From Planctomycetota bacterium (GTDB lineage: Bacteria > Planctomycetota > Planctomycetia > Gemmatales > Gemmataceae), in contig VGXS01000009.1 in the NCBI GenBank assembly GCA_016873225.1, positions 46,888 to 110,887 on the forward strand: DNA of 64,000 bases, written 5' to 3'. The notes beneath the pieces were generated by a model. It ran no database searches and was not told the DNA's origin. It saw only the letters and a program-made list of their open reading frames with translations. This document shows positions 23,709-35,302 of this stretch, in pieces (the stretch's first letter is position 1; each line of letters opens with the position of its first letter). The translations under genes were made by a program, and so were the position numbers.

Positions 23709-24707
23709 TTACTGGAACTTGACGGCGACCTTGGGCAGCAGGGATTTCACCAAGGACTGAAGCTCTTCGGGATACCCCTTGGGCCGGCTGATCAGCTTGA
23801 GTTCCTTGAGATGGCCCAACCCCTTGAGTTTGGCGGCCCTTTCGCCGGTCAATGGCAGCCCTCCAAGTTCCAGGCTTTCGAGTTGCCCGATGCCCGAGAG
23901 CACTTCGAGATCGGTGTCCGTGGTGTTCTTGCAGTTCGTCAGGGTGAGCCGCTTGAGCGTCTTGATTTCCTTGATGATCGGCAAGGATTCCGACTTGTCG
24001 AATCCTTCGCCGAGCTGAAGGTATTCCAGTGGCAGCCCGGTGATGTGGCGCAGCGCCTCGGGCGTGGCATGAGCCCCCAGTTCCAGCCCCTTGAGCTTCC
24101 TCAGCTTGGCCAGGTGGGGTGCGCCGGTGTCGGTGAATTTGGCGTGGGCCAGGCTGATGCTTTCGAGGTTGGGAAGGTGATCGCAAAGCTCCTTCAGTCC
24201 CTCGTCGCCGATCTGGCTTCCGCGGTGGCTCACCCGCACCAGCTTGTCGAAGCCCTGGAACTTGGCGTACGCCTTTCCGGTGATCTGGGTGCCGACGAAT
24301 GAGAATTGTTCCAGGCGCGTCAGCCCCGCGAGTTGTTCCATTCCCGCGTCGGTGAGCTTGCCGTTGTTGACGAACCGGAGGCTCTTGAGGTTCTTGAGTT
24401 TCGCGATGTTCGGCATCCATGCGTCGGAGAACTTGGTCTGGATGATGTTGAGCGATTCAAGGGTGGAAATGTGCCCGAGGTGCTCGAAGAAGGCCGCGTC
24501 ATACGGGTCATCCTTCCGGTGGTCGTGCGGGCCCGCTCCCGGCACGGCCAAATCGACAAGCTTGAGGCTGGCGCCGTCGGCGGTTTTTTCAACTTTTCCC
24601 TTGGCGGCGACGACCGCCTTGGTGACGGCCTCCACATGGGGGTCGATGGCCAAGACGGACATGGCGCAGATCGTGAGTGCCAGAATGGCCAAGGCGGGTG
24701 GCTTCAT
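23709..24707 (-). CDS. exported leucine-rich repeat protein
   Basis: A 332-residue protein. The ATG at 24707 starts a signal peptide (residues 1-20, MKPPALAILAL then MSVLA). The mature part is a leucine-rich repeat domain of the planctomycete type, about ten units such as LESLNIIQTKFSDAWMPNIAKLKNLKSL-like blocks of 23-25 residues, here recognised by repeated L-x-x-L-x-L spacing. LRR proteins act by binding other proteins; the partner is not evident. It lies 43 bp downstream of the unknown exported protein of cassette A and probably shares its transcript. Cassette B has no such gene. Confidence 0.8.
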   Translation of the reverse strand: MKPPALAILALTICAMSVLAIDPHVEAVTKAVVAAKGKVEKTADGASLKLVDLAVPGAGPHDHRKDDPYDAAFFEHLGHISTLESLNIIQTKFSDAWMPNIAKLKNLKSLRFVNNGKLTDAGMEQLAGLTRLEQFSFVGTQITGKAYAKFQGFDKLVRVSHRGSQIGDEGLKELCDHLPNLESISLAHAKFTDTGAPHLAKLRKLKGLELGAHATPEALRHITGLPLEYLQLGEGFDKSESLPIIKEIKTLKRLTLTNCKNTTDTDLEVLSGIGQLESLELGGLPLTGERAAKLKGLGHLKELKLISRPKGYPEELQSLVKSLLPKVAVKFQ

Positions 24708-24750
24708 GGGAGTTTGTCCATGGATTTGGAAAGGGGCAAGTCGGGGGCTG

Positions 24751-25989
24751 TCATTCCCGTCCGTGCAACTCCTCCTCCTTGGGAAGGGCAAGCACCTTCC
24801 AGGTGGGTGGATAGAAACGGACGACCCGCTTGGGGCGGAAGCCTTCGAGCATCATGTCCATGCGGAGTTTCACCTGGACCCCGCCGCTGCCCGGTTCGGG
24901 CGTGATTTTCCTGACCTCGAGCACGGCGGCGCCCTTGCGGTCGTTGACGGGATCGTAAGTCATGAGGGTGTCGCGGGCCACCGCGAGCGCCCCGCGGGGT
25001 TCGGAAGGGGGAGGAGAGCCATCCTTGGGTGCCGGGGCGTTGGGATCCTTGAGGGCGACCTCGTCGAACAACTTGGGATCGACATTCCCGAAAAAAGTCA
25101 CGGTGACGAGTTGTTGCTTGTCGTCCACCGAGGAAACCCAGCCGGGCAACCCTCTTTCGCGGATGTCGTTGCGATGCCTTTCGGCCTGCCGGGCGGTGGC
25201 CTGGGCGCGGGAAGGTTCGTCCAGCCATATGTCGGTGATTCTTCCGGGTCCGTAAAGCGTGGCCCAGGTGAGGTTGAAGAGAACCGACTGGCCGGGTTGG
25301 ATGTCCGTCAGTTCGCCGAATCCTCCGCCCTTGAACACGCGCGTGTGGGACTGCAGGTCGAAGGTGCGCGCCTTTGACTCCCCCGCCGGCTTGCCGTTTT
25401 CCACGAGCGTGGCGGTGAGCTTGCGGGTGGCAAGGTCCACGCTGTCGATCCGCCACGACTGGTTTTTCCTGGCATGGTGGCTGAAGTCATCCTCCACGAG
25501 GAAGCACTTGCGGAATTCCCATTCCGGCGTCTTCCTGCGATATGAGGTGTCGGGAAGGGGTGTCTTGTCGGCGGGATCATGGCGGTAGAACAGGCCCCGG
25601 AGGTGCGTGCCGACGGGAATGTCCCGCAGCGAGGCCATGGCGCCTTGGTGCCATACCGATCCATAGGGCAGCATTCCCGCGTCAAGCGACAGGTCCCACA
25701 CGCCCCGGTCCTGGCTGTCGTTCCTGTCCACGCGGATGGTCAGGCGCCGCTCCAGGTGATCGGCCCTTATCAATTCGCCGGACACCGCGTGCGCCGATCC
25801 TTCCGGCGGAAACTGGCCTTCGACAATCTGGAACCAGTCGGGCTTGTCTCCCGGTTTCCTGTCCTTAAGCTTGGCCTTTTTCTGCTCGCCGGTGACCGGG
25901 CCGTCGGCGTCGGTGCGAAACCTGGGGGTGTCCGCGGCAAGGACGATCCCCATGGCGATGGCGAGGCAGGTGGCGATGATTGATCTCAT
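24751..25989 (-). CDS. unknown exported protein, third gene of cassette A
   Basis: A 412-residue protein with a signal peptide (residues 1-18, ending near VLAAD). It shares its overall plan with the protein at 29935-31203: a start region with GELIRADHLERRLTIRV against [17 protein letters not shown], a MLPYG segment, an IPVGT/IPLGT turn, a FLVEDD/LLEDE acidic patch, and a GFRPKRVVRFYPPTWK against [16 protein letters not shown] end. The two are therefore tandem paralogues of a beta-rich exported family without a known function. It follows the DUF1552 gene at 32 bp, so the three genes likely work together in the periplasm. Confidence 0.75.
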   Translation of the reverse strand: MRSIIATCLAIAMGIVLAADTPRFRTDADGPVTGEQKKAKLKDRKPGDKPDWFQIVEGQFPPEGSAHAVSGELIRADHLERRLTIRVDRNDSQDRGVWDLSLDAGMLPYGSVWHQGAMASLRDIPVGTHLRGLFYRHDPADKTPLPDTSYRRKTPEWEFRKCFLVEDDFSHHARKNQSWRIDSVDLATRKLTATLVENGKPAGESKARTFDLQSHTRVFKGGGFGELTDIQPGQSVLFNLTWATLYGPGRITDIWLDEPSRAQATARQAERHRNDIRERGLPGWVSSVDDKQQLVTVTFFGNVDPKLFDEVALKDPNAPAPKDGSPPPSEPRGALAVARDTLMTYDPVNDRKGAAVLEVRKITPEPGSGGVQVKLRMDMMLEGFRPKRVVRFYPPTWKVLALPKEEELHGRE

Positions 25990-26021
25990 GGAAGTCTGGC
26001 CCCCGGGAGCAGCGCCCGCTG

Positions 26022-27383
26022 TCAGGAGACGATTTGGCGGATCGGGCCGACGCTGTCCTGGAACCTTTCCGCCTTCACATCGGCCCGCTGCAGCATGGTG
26101 AGCAGGAGGTTGCTCACGCGCGCGTCGGAATCAACGGGCCTGGAGCAGATCTTGTAGTGGGCCTGCGCATCGGCCATGTCATACTTGCCGATCTTGGGAA
26201 GGTTGAAGTCGACATGCGTGCCGTGGCTGTACCCGAGCGCCTTGCCGCCGGCGAGGATGAGCGGCAGGTTGGCGTTGCCGTGGCTGTGGCCGTAGGCCAT
26301 GCCGCTGCCCCAGAGGACCTGGGTGCTGTCGAGCAGGCTCTGCTCGCCTTCCTTGTGCTGCTTGAGCAGGTCGAGGAAGTAGCTGAACTGCCCGACCAGG
26401 AATGTGTCGGTCTCGGTGAGGCGGCGCAACTGCTCGGGGTCGCCATTGTGGTGGCTGAGTCCGTGCCTTGTTTGCAGGATGCCGATTTCGGGTATGCCGC
26501 TGGCGTGTCCCTCGCCGCCGATGCCGCAGGTGATGACGCGGGTCGAGTCGGTCTTCAGCGCCATCGCCATGAGGTCGTAGAAAAGCCGGTAGTATTCGCC
26601 GGCCTCGGCCATGCTTAACCTGCGCTGGAGGCGGGCCGACTCGCTCGCGGGAACATTCGGCTTGGGGATGTTGAGCCACTCGTCGGCTCGCTTGGTGCGC
26701 TCCTCAACTTGGCGCACGGCGGTGAGGTATTCCTCGAGCTTGCCGCGGTCGGCGCTGCCGAGGTTGCCCGTCACGCGCTTGGCGTCGTCGGCGACGAGGT
26801 CGAGGATGCTGCCGCGGCGGCTGAGCCGCCTCCTGATGGTTTCCTTGCTCTCCTTCTCCACGCCGAAAAGGATGTTGAAGATCTGCTGGGTGCTGCGCTC
26901 GGCGGGCAACTGGATGCCGTCGCGCGACCATGCCAGCGAGGTTCCCTCGATGGCGAGTTCCAGCGACTGGAAACGCGTTGAGGCTCCCTGCGCCTCGGCG
27001 ATGAGCTGGTCGGCGGAGACGGTGTTGCGGAAGGCGCCGCCGTCCCCGGGAACATTCGCGCCCGTGAGCCACACCCTTTCGCAGTTGTGGTGCTTGCCGA
27101 TCACCATCGGATGGTGCAGGCCGCTGATCGGGGTGATGTCGGCGCGATGCTTCTCGAGGGGAGCCAGTGGCTTCGTGAACTCGTAGTCCTTGCCGGACTT
27201 CTGGATCTGCCAGGTGAGCGTGTTGACGCCATTGGGAATGTACAAAAAGACGCTGCGCTTGGGCTTCGATGGCGCGGGGACCGCGGCCATCGAGTCGAGA
27301 AGGGGCAGCGAGATGGTCACGCCGAGGCCCCGCAGCATCGTGCGCCTGGGAATCTGCCACTTGCGGAGGTTGAGGTTGGCCAT
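26022..27383 (-). CDS. DUF1552 protein, cassette A
   Basis: A 453-residue DUF1552 protein. The ATG at 27383 follows AGGAG by 7-8 bp. The N-terminus has a twin-arginine-like element ([10 protein letters not shown]) and a hydrophobic stretch, so it is probably Tat-exported. The motifs [53 protein letters not shown] and the final [12 protein letters not shown] are typical. DUF1552 proteins are encoded next to DUF1592 cytochromes in Planctomycetota and Verrucomicrobiota; they resemble DUF1501/sulfatase-like phosphohydrolase folds, with no proven reaction. It sits 25 bp after the DUF1592 gene. Confidence 0.88.
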   Translation of the reverse strand: MANLNLRKWQIPRRTMLRGLGVTISLPLLDSMAAVPAPSKPKRSVFLYIPNGVNTLTWQIQKSGKDYEFTKPLAPLEKHRADITPISGLHHPMVIGKHHNCERVWLTGANVPGDGGAFRNTVSADQLIAEAQGASTRFQSLELAIEGTSLAWSRDGIQLPAERSTQQIFNILFGVEKESKETIRRRLSRRGSILDLVADDAKRVTGNLGSADRGKLEEYLTAVRQVEERTKRADEWLNIPKPNVPASESARLQRRLSMAEAGEYYRLFYDLMAMALKTDSTRVITCGIGGEGHASGIPEIGILQTRHGLSHHNGDPEQLRRLTETDTFLVGQFSYFLDLLKQHKEGEQSLLDSTQVLWGSGMAYGHSHGNANLPLILAGGKALGYSHGTHVDFNLPKIGKYDMADAQAHYKICSRPVDSDARVSNLLLTMLQRADVKAERFQDSVGPIRQIVS

Positions 27384-27408
27384 CGGTCGGTCTCCTGTGG
27401 AACGAGGG

Positions 27409-29853
27409 TTAGCGTAGCTGGAAAAGGTCGGAACAAACAAGGGCCTCGAGAATGTCGCGGAGGCGGTAGCCGCCGGCCTTGCCAGCCGCTGCGATCCTGT
27501 CCAGTTTCTCGCGGTCGTTGAATCCCATCGCGCGGCGCAGGCCGTAGGTGGCCAGCTTCTCGACGACATTGGCGTTGAAGGAGTCCAGGTCCTCGAGGAG
27601 AACCCGCTTGAACTGGTCGCTGTCGCGGTATTCCCGTCCGTCGGCAAGCTTGCCCGAGGAGACGACCTTGGGGTTGGCCCCGATGCCGTCGGTGATTTCC
27701 TCGGTTCTCCATCGGCCGATGGCGTCGAAATTCTCGAAGGCCAGGCCGAGGGGATCGATCCTCGAGTGGCAGGCGGCGCAACGGGCGTCGTGGACATGCG
27801 CCTCGAGCTTCTGCCTTAGGGTGGACTTGGGGCCGGCGGGATTGGTGGCGATCGGGTCGACATTGACCGGCGGGGGTGGCGGCGACCGGCCGAAGATGGC
27901 CTCACTTACCCAGACTCCCCGGTGAACCGGTCGGTGCCTCACCCCGTCGCTGGTCAGCGACAGGATCGAGGCCTGGGTGAGCAAGCCGCCCCGGTGGGAG
28001 TCGGCGGGCAACGCGACGCGGATGAACTCCCCTTGTTCCCCGTATCGCGTCCGCGCCTCGCGGAAGGCTTCCGCGAGGCCATAATGTTTTGCCAAAAGCT
28101 CGTTGAGCATGCTCCAGTCGGAGGCGAGGAACTCCCTGAGCGAGAGGCCCTTCTCAAGGACTTCCCGGAAGAAGGCGACGGTCTCGGAGACCATGCTGTT
28201 TTCCAGCGCCTTGTCGTAATCGGGATAAAGCTTCTTGTCCGGCTGGAACATGCCAACCTTCCGCAGCCTGAGCCATTGCGTCGCGAAAGATTCGCTGAAT
28301 CGCCGGGCCCTGGGATCGGCAATCATTCGCTTGAACTGCCCCGCGAGCACCGACTTGTCACGCAGCTTGCCTTGTTCGGCAAGCGTGAAAAGCTCCTCAT
28401 CGGGCATCGTGCTCCAGAGAAGGTAGGAAAGCCGAGAGGCGATCTCCCAGTCGTTGAGCGTGAAGCGGCTCGATTTCTCGTCACCTTCGGAGATGAACAG
28501 GAAACTCTTGGAGTTGAGGATGGCGATCAGGCCGGCCTTCATCGCGTCGCGAAACTTTTCCTTGGCGGCGAGTTCGCCCTCCACGATCTTCATGAATCCG
28601 TCTACTTCGGTGTCGGTTGCCGGACGCCGGAACGCGCGCCTGGCCAAGGTTGCGAGGCATTCCCTGGCCCTGGCCATGTCGCCTTCGGTTTCGGGCAAGT
28701 AATCGGCGCGCAGCTTCCGTTCCGAGTCGCTCAGGATGGGGCCGCGCCAGGTCACCGAATCAAGGATGAGGAACGGGTAGCGGGCGACACCTTCCTCATC
28801 GGTGAGCTTCATTTGCCATGGGGCCCGGCCCATCTTGGTGCTGATGAAGGGCAGGTCGCTGTGCCGGCCGGACCGGGGCAGGTTCGAGGGGCCCGGGACA
28901 TCGTTGTAGACACGGATGTTGGGGCGTCCCTTGGGCAGATGGGCCTGGAAGGTCACGGTGATCGGCTTGTCCTCGGGCGCGACGATGTCCTGTTCGAAAA
29001 GGACTCGATCGAGCCTTTCCTCGTAAACCTTGATCCGCGGGGCGCGTCCATCGGGCGGCCGGAGTCCGCTCAGCTTGTAGGTCACCTCATAGATTCCCGT
29101 TTCCGGCAAGGGATCCTTGAGCAGCGAGTAGCGGTATATGTCGCCGGGCCACATTTCATACCTGACCTTGTCGAGGAGGCCCATTTCCCGAAGCCGCTCC
29201 CGGTGCCGTTCGCTGATCTGCTCCTCGTAGAGCGCGGGCTTGGTGCCTCCGAAAGGCTCGGGCGGCTTTTGCCCCTTGCGCAGCGGGGGCGGAACCGGCG
29301 GATAAGCCTCGTTCACGATCGTTTCGGCAGCGGCGATATACTTTTCAATGTTGGAGGGCGACAAGGTGAGGACCGACCCGATGCGCTCGAATCCGTGCCA
29401 TTCTGGGTCCTCGAGGAAGTTGCCCGGATCCCGGGCGTCATAATGCACGCCGATCAGGTCCCTCACGGTGTTGACATACTCGTCACGGGTGAGCCGGTTG
29501 TAGGTGACCTTGGCGCGGGAGGCCATGCGCGCCGTTTCGCCGTCCCTCATGCGCCCGGCGATCCATTCCACGGCCTTGGCGCTTTCGGCCGCCGTGGGGC
29601 GCTTCGGCTCCTTCCTGGGAGGCATCTCCCCGGAGTTGATCCGGTCCAAGACCTCGAGCCACTGGGGGTTGTTTTCATTGCCGACATTCCTTGAGAGCGT
29701 GTCGATTCGGAAGTCGCCCGAAGCCTTGGCGCCGTTGTGGCAGCGGTGGCAGTGGGCCTGGAGGAAGGGCAGGAGGTTTTTCTCAAAATCGCCGGGGGAA
29801 TCGGCCGCCGGAGCCGTGGCGACAAGCAGGATGATTGCCACGGTGGCGAGCAT
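27409..29853 (-). CDS. Planctomycete cytochrome c protein, DUF1587-1595-1592-1588-1585 type, cassette A
   Basis: An 814-residue exported protein. The ATG at 29853 starts a signal peptide ([10 protein letters not shown], cleavage near APAAD); a GTG at 29889 is an alternative. A single c-type heme site CHRCH (C35, C38, H39) opens the protein. The DUF1587, DUF1595, DUF1592, DUF1588 and DUF1585 blocks follow in the usual order, for example [54 protein letters not shown] and, at the end, [19 protein letters not shown]. The family is thought to act in redox or carbohydrate breakdown in the periplasm, without proven reaction. First gene of cassette A. Confidence 0.9.
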   Translation of the reverse strand: MLATVAIILLVATAPAADSPGDFEKNLLPFLQAHCHRCHNGAKASGDFRIDTLSRNVGNENNPQWLEVLDRINSGEMPPRKEPKRPTAAESAKAVEWIAGRMRDGETARMASRAKVTYNRLTRDEYVNTVRDLIGVHYDARDPGNFLEDPEWHGFERIGSVLTLSPSNIEKYIAAAETIVNEAYPPVPPPLRKGQKPPEPFGGTKPALYEEQISERHRERLREMGLLDKVRYEMWPGDIYRYSLLKDPLPETGIYEVTYKLSGLRPPDGRAPRIKVYEERLDRVLFEQDIVAPEDKPITVTFQAHLPKGRPNIRVYNDVPGPSNLPRSGRHSDLPFISTKMGRAPWQMKLTDEEGVARYPFLILDSVTWRGPILSDSERKLRADYLPETEGDMARARECLATLARRAFRRPATDTEVDGFMKIVEGELAAKEKFRDAMKAGLIAILNSKSFLFISEGDEKSSRFTLNDWEIASRLSYLLWSTMPDEELFTLAEQGKLRDKSVLAGQFKRMIADPRARRFSESFATQWLRLRKVGMFQPDKKLYPDYDKALENSMVSETVAFFREVLEKGLSLREFLASDWSMLNELLAKHYGLAEAFREARTRYGEQGEFIRVALPADSHRGGLLTQASILSLTSDGVRHRPVHRGVWVSEAIFGRSPPPPPVNVDPIATNPAGPKSTLRQKLEAHVHDARCAACHSRIDPLGLAFENFDAIGRWRTEEITDGIGANPKVVSSGKLADGREYRDSDQFKRVLLEDLDSFNANVVEKLATYGLRRAMGFNDREKLDRIAAAGKAGGYRLRDILEALVCSDLFQLR

Positions 29854-29934
29854 GTGCTGCGAACTCCCCGAACCTATATTCATCAACACTTTTGAACCCT
29901 GAAAGTATCGTGGATTTTCGAGGACTAATGAATC

Positions 29935-31203
29935 TCAGTACCTTGGAAAAATCGCCGGGCTCGGGAAGCGCTCGTCCATGTTGCCGTTTTCGAAATACTC
30001 CTCGCGGGGGATGTCGACCTGCGCCCAGGAGGAAGGGCGGACACGCACCACCCGGGGCGGACGAATCCCCTCGATGATCAGGTCGGTTTCCATCCGGATC
30101 TGGATGCCGCTGCTTCCAAGCGGAGGTTCGCCCGACGCCTTGGCGACATCGAGAAGGGTTCCCCTTGAGGCCATGTGAGCCGGGCCGTAGGCGCCATTGG
30201 TGTGCTTGAGGGTGTTCTCGGCCGAGTTCATGATGGCGGACCCGCCTTTCTTGAAGTCGGCATAAAGCGAGTTGTCCATGCCGCCGAACAGGGTGGCGGT
30301 GATGACGGCCCGTCCGAACTTGCCGTACTCGACAGCATCGACCCAGGCGGGCATCCAGCGGCTGCGGATGAAAGCCTTGTGGACATCCGACTGGTGGCGG
30401 GAAGCCCGTTCCATCGCGGCATCGTCAAGCCAGATGTCGGAAATGTGGAACCGGGTGAAGATGTTGCCGGGAGTCGGCTTCCAGTTGATCCCCAGTAGCA
30501 CGGACTTGCCATCCAGCGATTTCTTGCCGCTGGCCGGAAACCCGCCTTCCGCGATGAACTCGTCCATCCGCAGGCTTTCCCTTCCCCGCCAGAGTCGCGT
30601 GGTGGCGTCGAAGCTAAGCTTCTCCTCGACGGGCTTTTCGCCCTTGTCGGCCTTGGACGCGCGGGTCGCGACGACCAGGCCCTCGTTATTCTGGACCTCG
30701 ACTTCCTTGAGCTTCCAGGCAAGGCCCTCGCGCAGGCAATGGCTGGGCTCATCCTCCAGCAGCAGGACATGGTTCTCGGCGGGAGCTGTTCCGGCGCCGC
30801 TGCGGCCTGAGTTCTTGGTGCGGTTGTTGACGGGAAAAACCGGCACGGGCGAATTCTTGGGATCGGGAGGCAGGAACCCCCGGACATGCAGGACGGTTCC
30901 CAGCGGAATGTTACGGAGTTCCGCGGGGGCGCCGTGGTAACGCACGACCCCGTAAGGCAGCATGGCGAAGGGGTGGGGAGCGTTGCGGAAGTAGGTGCCC
31001 GCTCCCTCCACGCGGATGCTGCCGCGACGGTTCACATGATCCACGAAGACAAGCTCGCCCCGGTAGGCGAGCGCCTTGTCAAGCGGGGGGAACTTGCCCG
31101 GTTCGGGACGGAATGGCTGTTCCTGTGCCGCCGCCATGGAGGCGCCCAGCGACAGGCAAAGGCACCACGCCGGGACGCTTGCCGGAAAATTCAAGCCGGT
31201 CAT
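29935..31203 (-). CDS. unknown exported protein, third gene of cassette B
   Basis: A 422-residue protein with a signal peptide (residues 1-26, cleavage near MAAAQ). Its start codon overlaps the stop of the DUF1552 gene (ATGA at 31200-31203), so translation is coupled. It is a divergent paralogue of the protein at 24751-25989 with the same segment order: [17 protein letters not shown] start, [25 protein letters not shown], a LLEDEPSH patch, [23 protein letters not shown], and [16 protein letters not shown] at the end. No catalytic motif is recognised. Function unknown, probably tied to the two cassette partners. Confidence 0.75.
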   Translation of the reverse strand: MTGLNFPASVPAWCLCLSLGASMAAAQEQPFRPEPGKFPPLDKALAYRGELVFVDHVNRRGSIRVEGAGTYFRNAPHPFAMLPYGVVRYHGAPAELRNIPLGTVLHVRGFLPPDPKNSPVPVFPVNNRTKNSGRSGAGTAPAENHVLLLEDEPSHCLREGLAWKLKEVEVQNNEGLVVATRASKADKGEKPVEEKLSFDATTRLWRGRESLRMDEFIAEGGFPASGKKSLDGKSVLLGINWKPTPGNIFTRFHISDIWLDDAAMERASRHQSDVHKAFIRSRWMPAWVDAVEYGKFGRAVITATLFGGMDNSLYADFKKGGSAIMNSAENTLKHTNGAYGPAHMASRGTLLDVAKASGEPPLGSSGIQIRMETDLIIEGIRPPRVVRVRPSSWAQVDIPREEYFENGNMDERFPSPAIFPRY

Positions 31204-32558
31204 AGGTCGATGATCCGGTTGCTGTCACCGAAGCGGTCGGTCTCGACCCCCATGCGCTGGGCCATCAGGAGCAGCAGGTTGCTCATGTGGGCGTTGGTGT
31301 TCGCCGGACGGCTGCACAGGGAGTAGTGCTCCCCCGGCTTGTCGAGCTGGTATCCCTTGAAGTGCCCCTGGTTGAAGTCGAGGTGGCTTCCGTGCTTGAG
31401 CCCGAGGTCGGATCCTCCGGCGAGCACTAGCGGCAGGTTCGCGTTCCCATGGCTGTGGCCGTAGGACATGCCGCTGCCGAACAGGGCCATCGTCGTGCCC
31501 AGAAGCGGCTTGCCGTTCAAATCCTTCGTCTCGGCGAGGCGGGTGAGGAAGTAGCTGAACTGCTCGATGGCGAAGGTGTCGTACTTGGTGAGTTTCTCCA
31601 TGTATCCGGCGTCTCCGCCATGATGGCTCAGTTGGTGCCTCGATTCGGTGATGCCGATTTCGGGAATCGCGAAGGCGTCACCCTCTCCCCCGAGGCTGAA
31701 GGTGGCCACTCGGGTCACATCCGTCTGGAAGGCCAAAACGATCAGGTCGTACACGGTGCGGAAATAGTCGCCCGCCATGGTGGCGGCGACATCCCTGTTC
31801 GTGCGGGATCTGTCGGAATCGGAGATGGTGGGCAGCGGGGTGTCGAGCCAGGCGTCGGCCCGCCTGGTGCGGATCTCAGCCTCGCGGACCGAAGTCAGGT
31901 ATTGGTCCATCCGGCCCTTGTCCGCCGTGCCCATCTTCTGCTCGAGCTTCCGAACTTCCGCGAGGTTGGCGTCCAGGACGCTCCCCCTGCGGCGCAGCGA
32001 CCTTCGCTGGGCCGCGGTTCCCCCCTTGGGCGCCTCGAACAGCGAGGCGAAGATCTCGCTGCAGCGGCGCATCGACGGGAGGCGAACGCCATCAGCGGTC
32101 CAAGCCAGTGAATCCCCGGTCAGGGCCACCTCCATCGATGGATAGCGGGTGTGCTTGGCGGTAATCTCGGACATCTTCTGGTCGACGGAGATCGTGTTCT
32201 TGTCGGAAGGACCGAGCTTGCCTCCCGTCAACCACACCGAGATGCAGTTGTGGTGGTGGCCAAGGGCCCCCGGATGATGCAGCCCGCTGATGGGGGTGAC
32301 CGATTGGCGATGCTTCTCAAGAGGCTTGAGCGAGCGGGAGAATTCGTAGTCCCTTCCCTGCTTCGTGATCTGGTAGTTCAGCGAGTGGACGCCATTGGCA
32401 AGGTATATGAAGGCGCTGCGCCTCGGCGTGGAGGTTTCCTGGCCGCCCGCGCTGGCCGAGACCATGCATTCGAGGAAAGGCAGCGAGATGCAGGTGCCCG
32501 TGGCGCGCAGGGCGTGCCGCCTATTGATCAGCCAGGACTGCGAAACGATATTGCTCAC
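31200..32558 (-). CDS. DUF1552 protein, cassette B
   Basis: A 452-residue DUF1552 protein starting at GTG 32558, with AAGGAGA 6 bp upstream. The N-terminus holds [11 protein letters not shown] and a hydrophobic stretch, a Tat-like or weak Sec signal. It matches the cassette A protein block by block: [75 protein letters not shown] and [12 protein letters not shown] at the end. The same possible roles apply as for the cassette A copy; it differs enough to be an old duplicate. It starts 14 bp after the DUF1592 stop and overlaps the next gene by 4 bp. Confidence 0.88.
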   Translation of the reverse strand: MSNIVSQSWLINRRHALRATGTCISLPFLECMVSASAGGQETSTPRRSAFIYLANGVHSLNYQITKQGRDYEFSRSLKPLEKHRQSVTPISGLHHPGALGHHHNCISVWLTGGKLGPSDKNTISVDQKMSEITAKHTRYPSMEVALTGDSLAWTADGVRLPSMRRCSEIFASLFEAPKGGTAAQRRSLRRRGSVLDANLAEVRKLEQKMGTADKGRMDQYLTSVREAEIRTRRADAWLDTPLPTISDSDRSRTNRDVAATMAGDYFRTVYDLIVLAFQTDVTRVATFSLGGEGDAFAIPEIGITESRHQLSHHGGDAGYMEKLTKYDTFAIEQFSYFLTRLAETKDLNGKPLLGTTMALFGSGMSYGHSHGNANLPLVLAGGSDLGLKHGSHLDFNQGHFKGYQLDKPGEHYSLCSRPANTNAHMSNLLLLMAQRMGVETDRFGDSNRIIDL

Positions 32559-32572
32559 GGCTAGTCTCCTTG

Positions 32573-35020
32573 TCAGCGTTTGCGAACCAGGTCGGAAAGG
32601 GCCACGGCGCGGACGACATCCTTGAGACCGTATCCGTTCTTCCCTGCCTCCGCCACGATGGCGGAGATGGATTCACGGTCGTCAACTGTCAGCACCCTGC
32701 GCAAGGCGTAGGTGCCGAGGTGCTCGATGAAGGCATGCAGGAACCGGTCGCGATCCTCAAGCAAAAGCTTCTTGAACTGGACAGGGTCCTTGAACTCGCG
32801 GCCATCGGGCATCACGCCGGAGGGATCGACCGCCGGATCCTTGCCCGTGCCCTGGGGCACCTTCTCGTGCGTGCGCCATTGGCCGATGGCGTCGTAGTTG
32901 TCCCACGCGAGTCCGAGGGGGTCGATCTTCGCGTGGCAGGCGGCGCAGTTGGCGTTGTTCCTGTGGGCCTCGATCTTCTGGCGAAGGGTCGCCTTGGGGC
33001 TGTTGGGCGGGTTGGGCTCGATGGCGCTGACATTCGCGGGCGGTGGGGGAGGGGTCTTGTTGAAGATCGCCTCGCTGACCCACACGCCCCGGTGAACGGG
33101 ACGGTGGCGCGTGCCATCCGATGTCAGGCCGAGCACGGCACCCATCGTGAGCAGTCCGCCCCGATGGGCATCGGGATTCAGCGCGACGCGCTCGAACCCG
33201 CCGCCCCTTGGCGCGGGCAGTCCGTAGAAGTCGCAGAGGCGGGGGTTGGCCATGGTCCAACCGGAGTCGAGGAACGCCTCGATGGGCAGGTTCTTCGCGT
33301 ACATCTCCCGGAAATATTCCACCGGCTCCAGCCGCATGCTGGCCTCGAGCCAGGCGTCATAGGTCGGATAGAGCTTCTTTTCGGGCGGGAAGGTGCCAAG
33401 GCGGTGCAACTGGAGCCACTGCCTCGGGAAATCGTCGATGAAGCGGTTGATCCTGCCGTCCGAGAGCAACCGGTCGACTTCCTTGCCGAGGCCGTCCCCC
33501 TGGAGCGAACCGGAACCCGCGGCCTTCGAGAGCGCCGCGTCGGGCATCGAACTCCACAGGAAATAGGAAAGCCTCGAGGCGAGTTCCCAGTCGTTCAGGC
33601 GGTCGCGGGCAACCGTTTCGCCCTCGATGTGATAAATAAAGTTCCTGGATGTCAGGACTCCTAGAAGAGCGGTCCTGTAGGCGTCGGGTTGCTTTTCACC
33701 GGCCTTGACCTCGTCGGCATACGACTTCATGTAGTTTGACAGTTCCTCGGGCTGGACGGGCCTTCGCCACGCCCTTTCGGCGAAACGCCTGAGGTGTTCC
33801 GCCACGACTTCGGGACCTGAGTCCTTGGCTGGAAGGATGTCGTCGCGCTTGGCTTTCTCCGCCTCCGTCTGGATGGGGCCCTCCCATTCGATCCAGTCGA
33901 GAAGCACGGTGGAGAAGATGCCGTTGCCCTTGTCATCGAACATCTGGGGGGCGTTCGGGTTCAGGAGCGTTGTCTCGCTGCTGTGGGTGAAGATGTAGCC
34001 AGACCTGCTGCCGAGAGCGTTACGGAAGGCCGCGCCGGCCCTGCGGTCGACGACATCGGTGGCCACCACGCAGAAGTCGAGCGAGGCCGGCATCTCGAGG
34101 AAGATCTCGAACTCGAGGACCTGCGGCTTGTCTTCTGGCGCCGTGATGTCCGTTTCGATGAGGCCGTCGACCGTCTCCTCCCCGGTTCGCTTGCCGATGC
34201 TCAGGTGGGCCGTCTGGCCGCCGGGGGGGCGGATGCCGCTGGCCTGGATGCGCAGCTTGTACAGGCCGCTGTGTTCCGGGCCGGTCTTGCCTAGCCAGTG
34301 GGGAGAGAGGGCGTTCTTGACGCTGCCGGGGTATAGCAGGTAGCGCAGCGGGCGCTTGATGCCGAAGCGGTCGAGCGCCTCCTGCTGCTGCTTGCCGCCG
34401 TCGTAGCGCAACTGGGCGGCGGTCATGCGGACCTTGCGGGCGTCAACGCTCGTGGCCGGGAAGGCCCTTTCGAGGATCAGTTCCGCCGCGCGGTAGTAAC
34501 GATCGACATGGGACGGGGAAAGGGTCAGTTCGGATCCGAGCCTCTCGTACCCGTGCCACAGGGAGTCGGCATTCAGTTCGCCCGGCTTGGTCGGATCGTA
34601 TCGAACTCCCAGAAGATCGTAGATCGTGTTCTGGTATTCCTTTCGGCTCAGCCGGTAATGCGCGACCGGAGATCGGGCGCCCATGCGGGAGGCGCGCCCC
34701 TCCTTGATCAGGGAATCGAGCTTGGTGACGAACCCCGCGATTTCCTGCTGGGTGGGTTTCGGTTCCGACTTCGGGGGCATCTCACCGGCGTTGACGCGCT
34801 CGATCACCTCGGCCCATCGGGTCGCGTCGGCGCCCGTCTTGAAATCACGGGACAGGCGATCGATCCGCAGTTCGCCCTTCATTTTTTCCGGACCGTGGCA
34901 GCGGGCGCAGTGCTTTTCCAGGAAGGCTTCGTGAGGTTCCACGGCGCGAACGACATCACCCAGGCCAATGAAGGCGGCGAAGATCGCCAGCAACCGGTGA
35001 TGAATCCGCATCTCAAGCAT
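32573..35020 (-). CDS. Planctomycete cytochrome c protein, DUF1587-1595-1592-1588-1585 type, cassette B
   Basis: An 815-residue exported protein. ATGs at 35020 and 35011 both fit; the frame is open to 35095, but without coding character. A hydrophobic signal ([15 protein letters not shown]) precedes one heme site CARCH (C38, C41, H42) and the [12 protein letters not shown] segment. The domain blocks follow the same order as in cassette [76 protein letters not shown]. First gene of the second cassette; transcription must start in the AT-rich region just upstream. Confidence 0.9.
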   Translation of the reverse strand: MLEMRIHHRLLAIFAAFIGLGDVVRAVEPHEAFLEKHCARCHGPEKMKGELRIDRLSRDFKTGADATRWAEVIERVNAGEMPPKSEPKPTQQEIAGFVTKLDSLIKEGRASRMGARSPVAHYRLSRKEYQNTIYDLLGVRYDPTKPGELNADSLWHGYERLGSELTLSPSHVDRYYRAAELILERAFPATSVDARKVRMTAAQLRYDGGKQQQEALDRFGIKRPLRYLLYPGSVKNALSPHWLGKTGPEHSGLYKLRIQASGIRPPGGQTAHLSIGKRTGEETVDGLIETDITAPEDKPQVLEFEIFLEMPASLDFCVVATDVVDRRAGAAFRNALGSRSGYIFTHSSETTLLNPNAPQMFDDKGNGIFSTVLLDWIEWEGPIQTEAEKAKRDDILPAKDSGPEVVAEHLRRFAERAWRRPVQPEELSNYMKSYADEVKAGEKQPDAYRTALLGVLTSRNFIYHIEGETVARDRLNDWELASRLSYFLWSSMPDAALSKAAGSGSLQGDGLGKEVDRLLSDGRINRFIDDFPRQWLQLHRLGTFPPEKKLYPTYDAWLEASMRLEPVEYFREMYAKNLPIEAFLDSGWTMANPRLCDFYGLPAPRGGGFERVALNPDAHRGGLLTMGAVLGLTSDGTRHRPVHRGVWVSEAIFNKTPPPPPANVSAIEPNPPNSPKATLRQKIEAHRNNANCAACHAKIDPLGLAWDNYDAIGQWRTHEKVPQGTGKDPAVDPSGVMPDGREFKDPVQFKKLLLEDRDRFLHAFIEHLGTYALRRVLTVDDRESISAIVAEAGKNGYGLKDVVRAVALSDLVRKR

Positions 35021-35302
35021 GGCTTTCACCAAGAAACTATCGGCGGGATCTAAAGGCTTGTGCAGTGGCCGGGATGATCGTGGCCAAGGATTCAACCCTC
35101 AATTCTCATTCTCACAACAGATTATTCAATACGCAATGAATCCAGGTAAAAACAAAAGCAATTGATGGGACATATTAATCAATCTTATATTATTAATAGG
35201 TACAGGTTTTCCTTGGCGTCCTTTCTTGGAATCCAAACCTGATCGTTTTTCAACTGGGTAATGGAAATACATTCGAGCCCGGTGTTCTATTCGATTTGAT
35301 TG
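35021..35302. other. AT-rich intergenic region upstream of cassette B
   Basis: From about 35100 to 35340 the base composition drops sharply against the GC-rich surroundings (for example a run of TTATATTATTAATA at about 35190). It lies between the cassette B start and a decayed gene, and must hold the cassette promoter. No gene or clear hairpin is seen. Confidence 0.5.

Noticed and set aside
27922..29694. 590-codon open frame on the + strand
   Set aside because: Antisense shadow of the DUF1592 cytochrome gene of cassette A.
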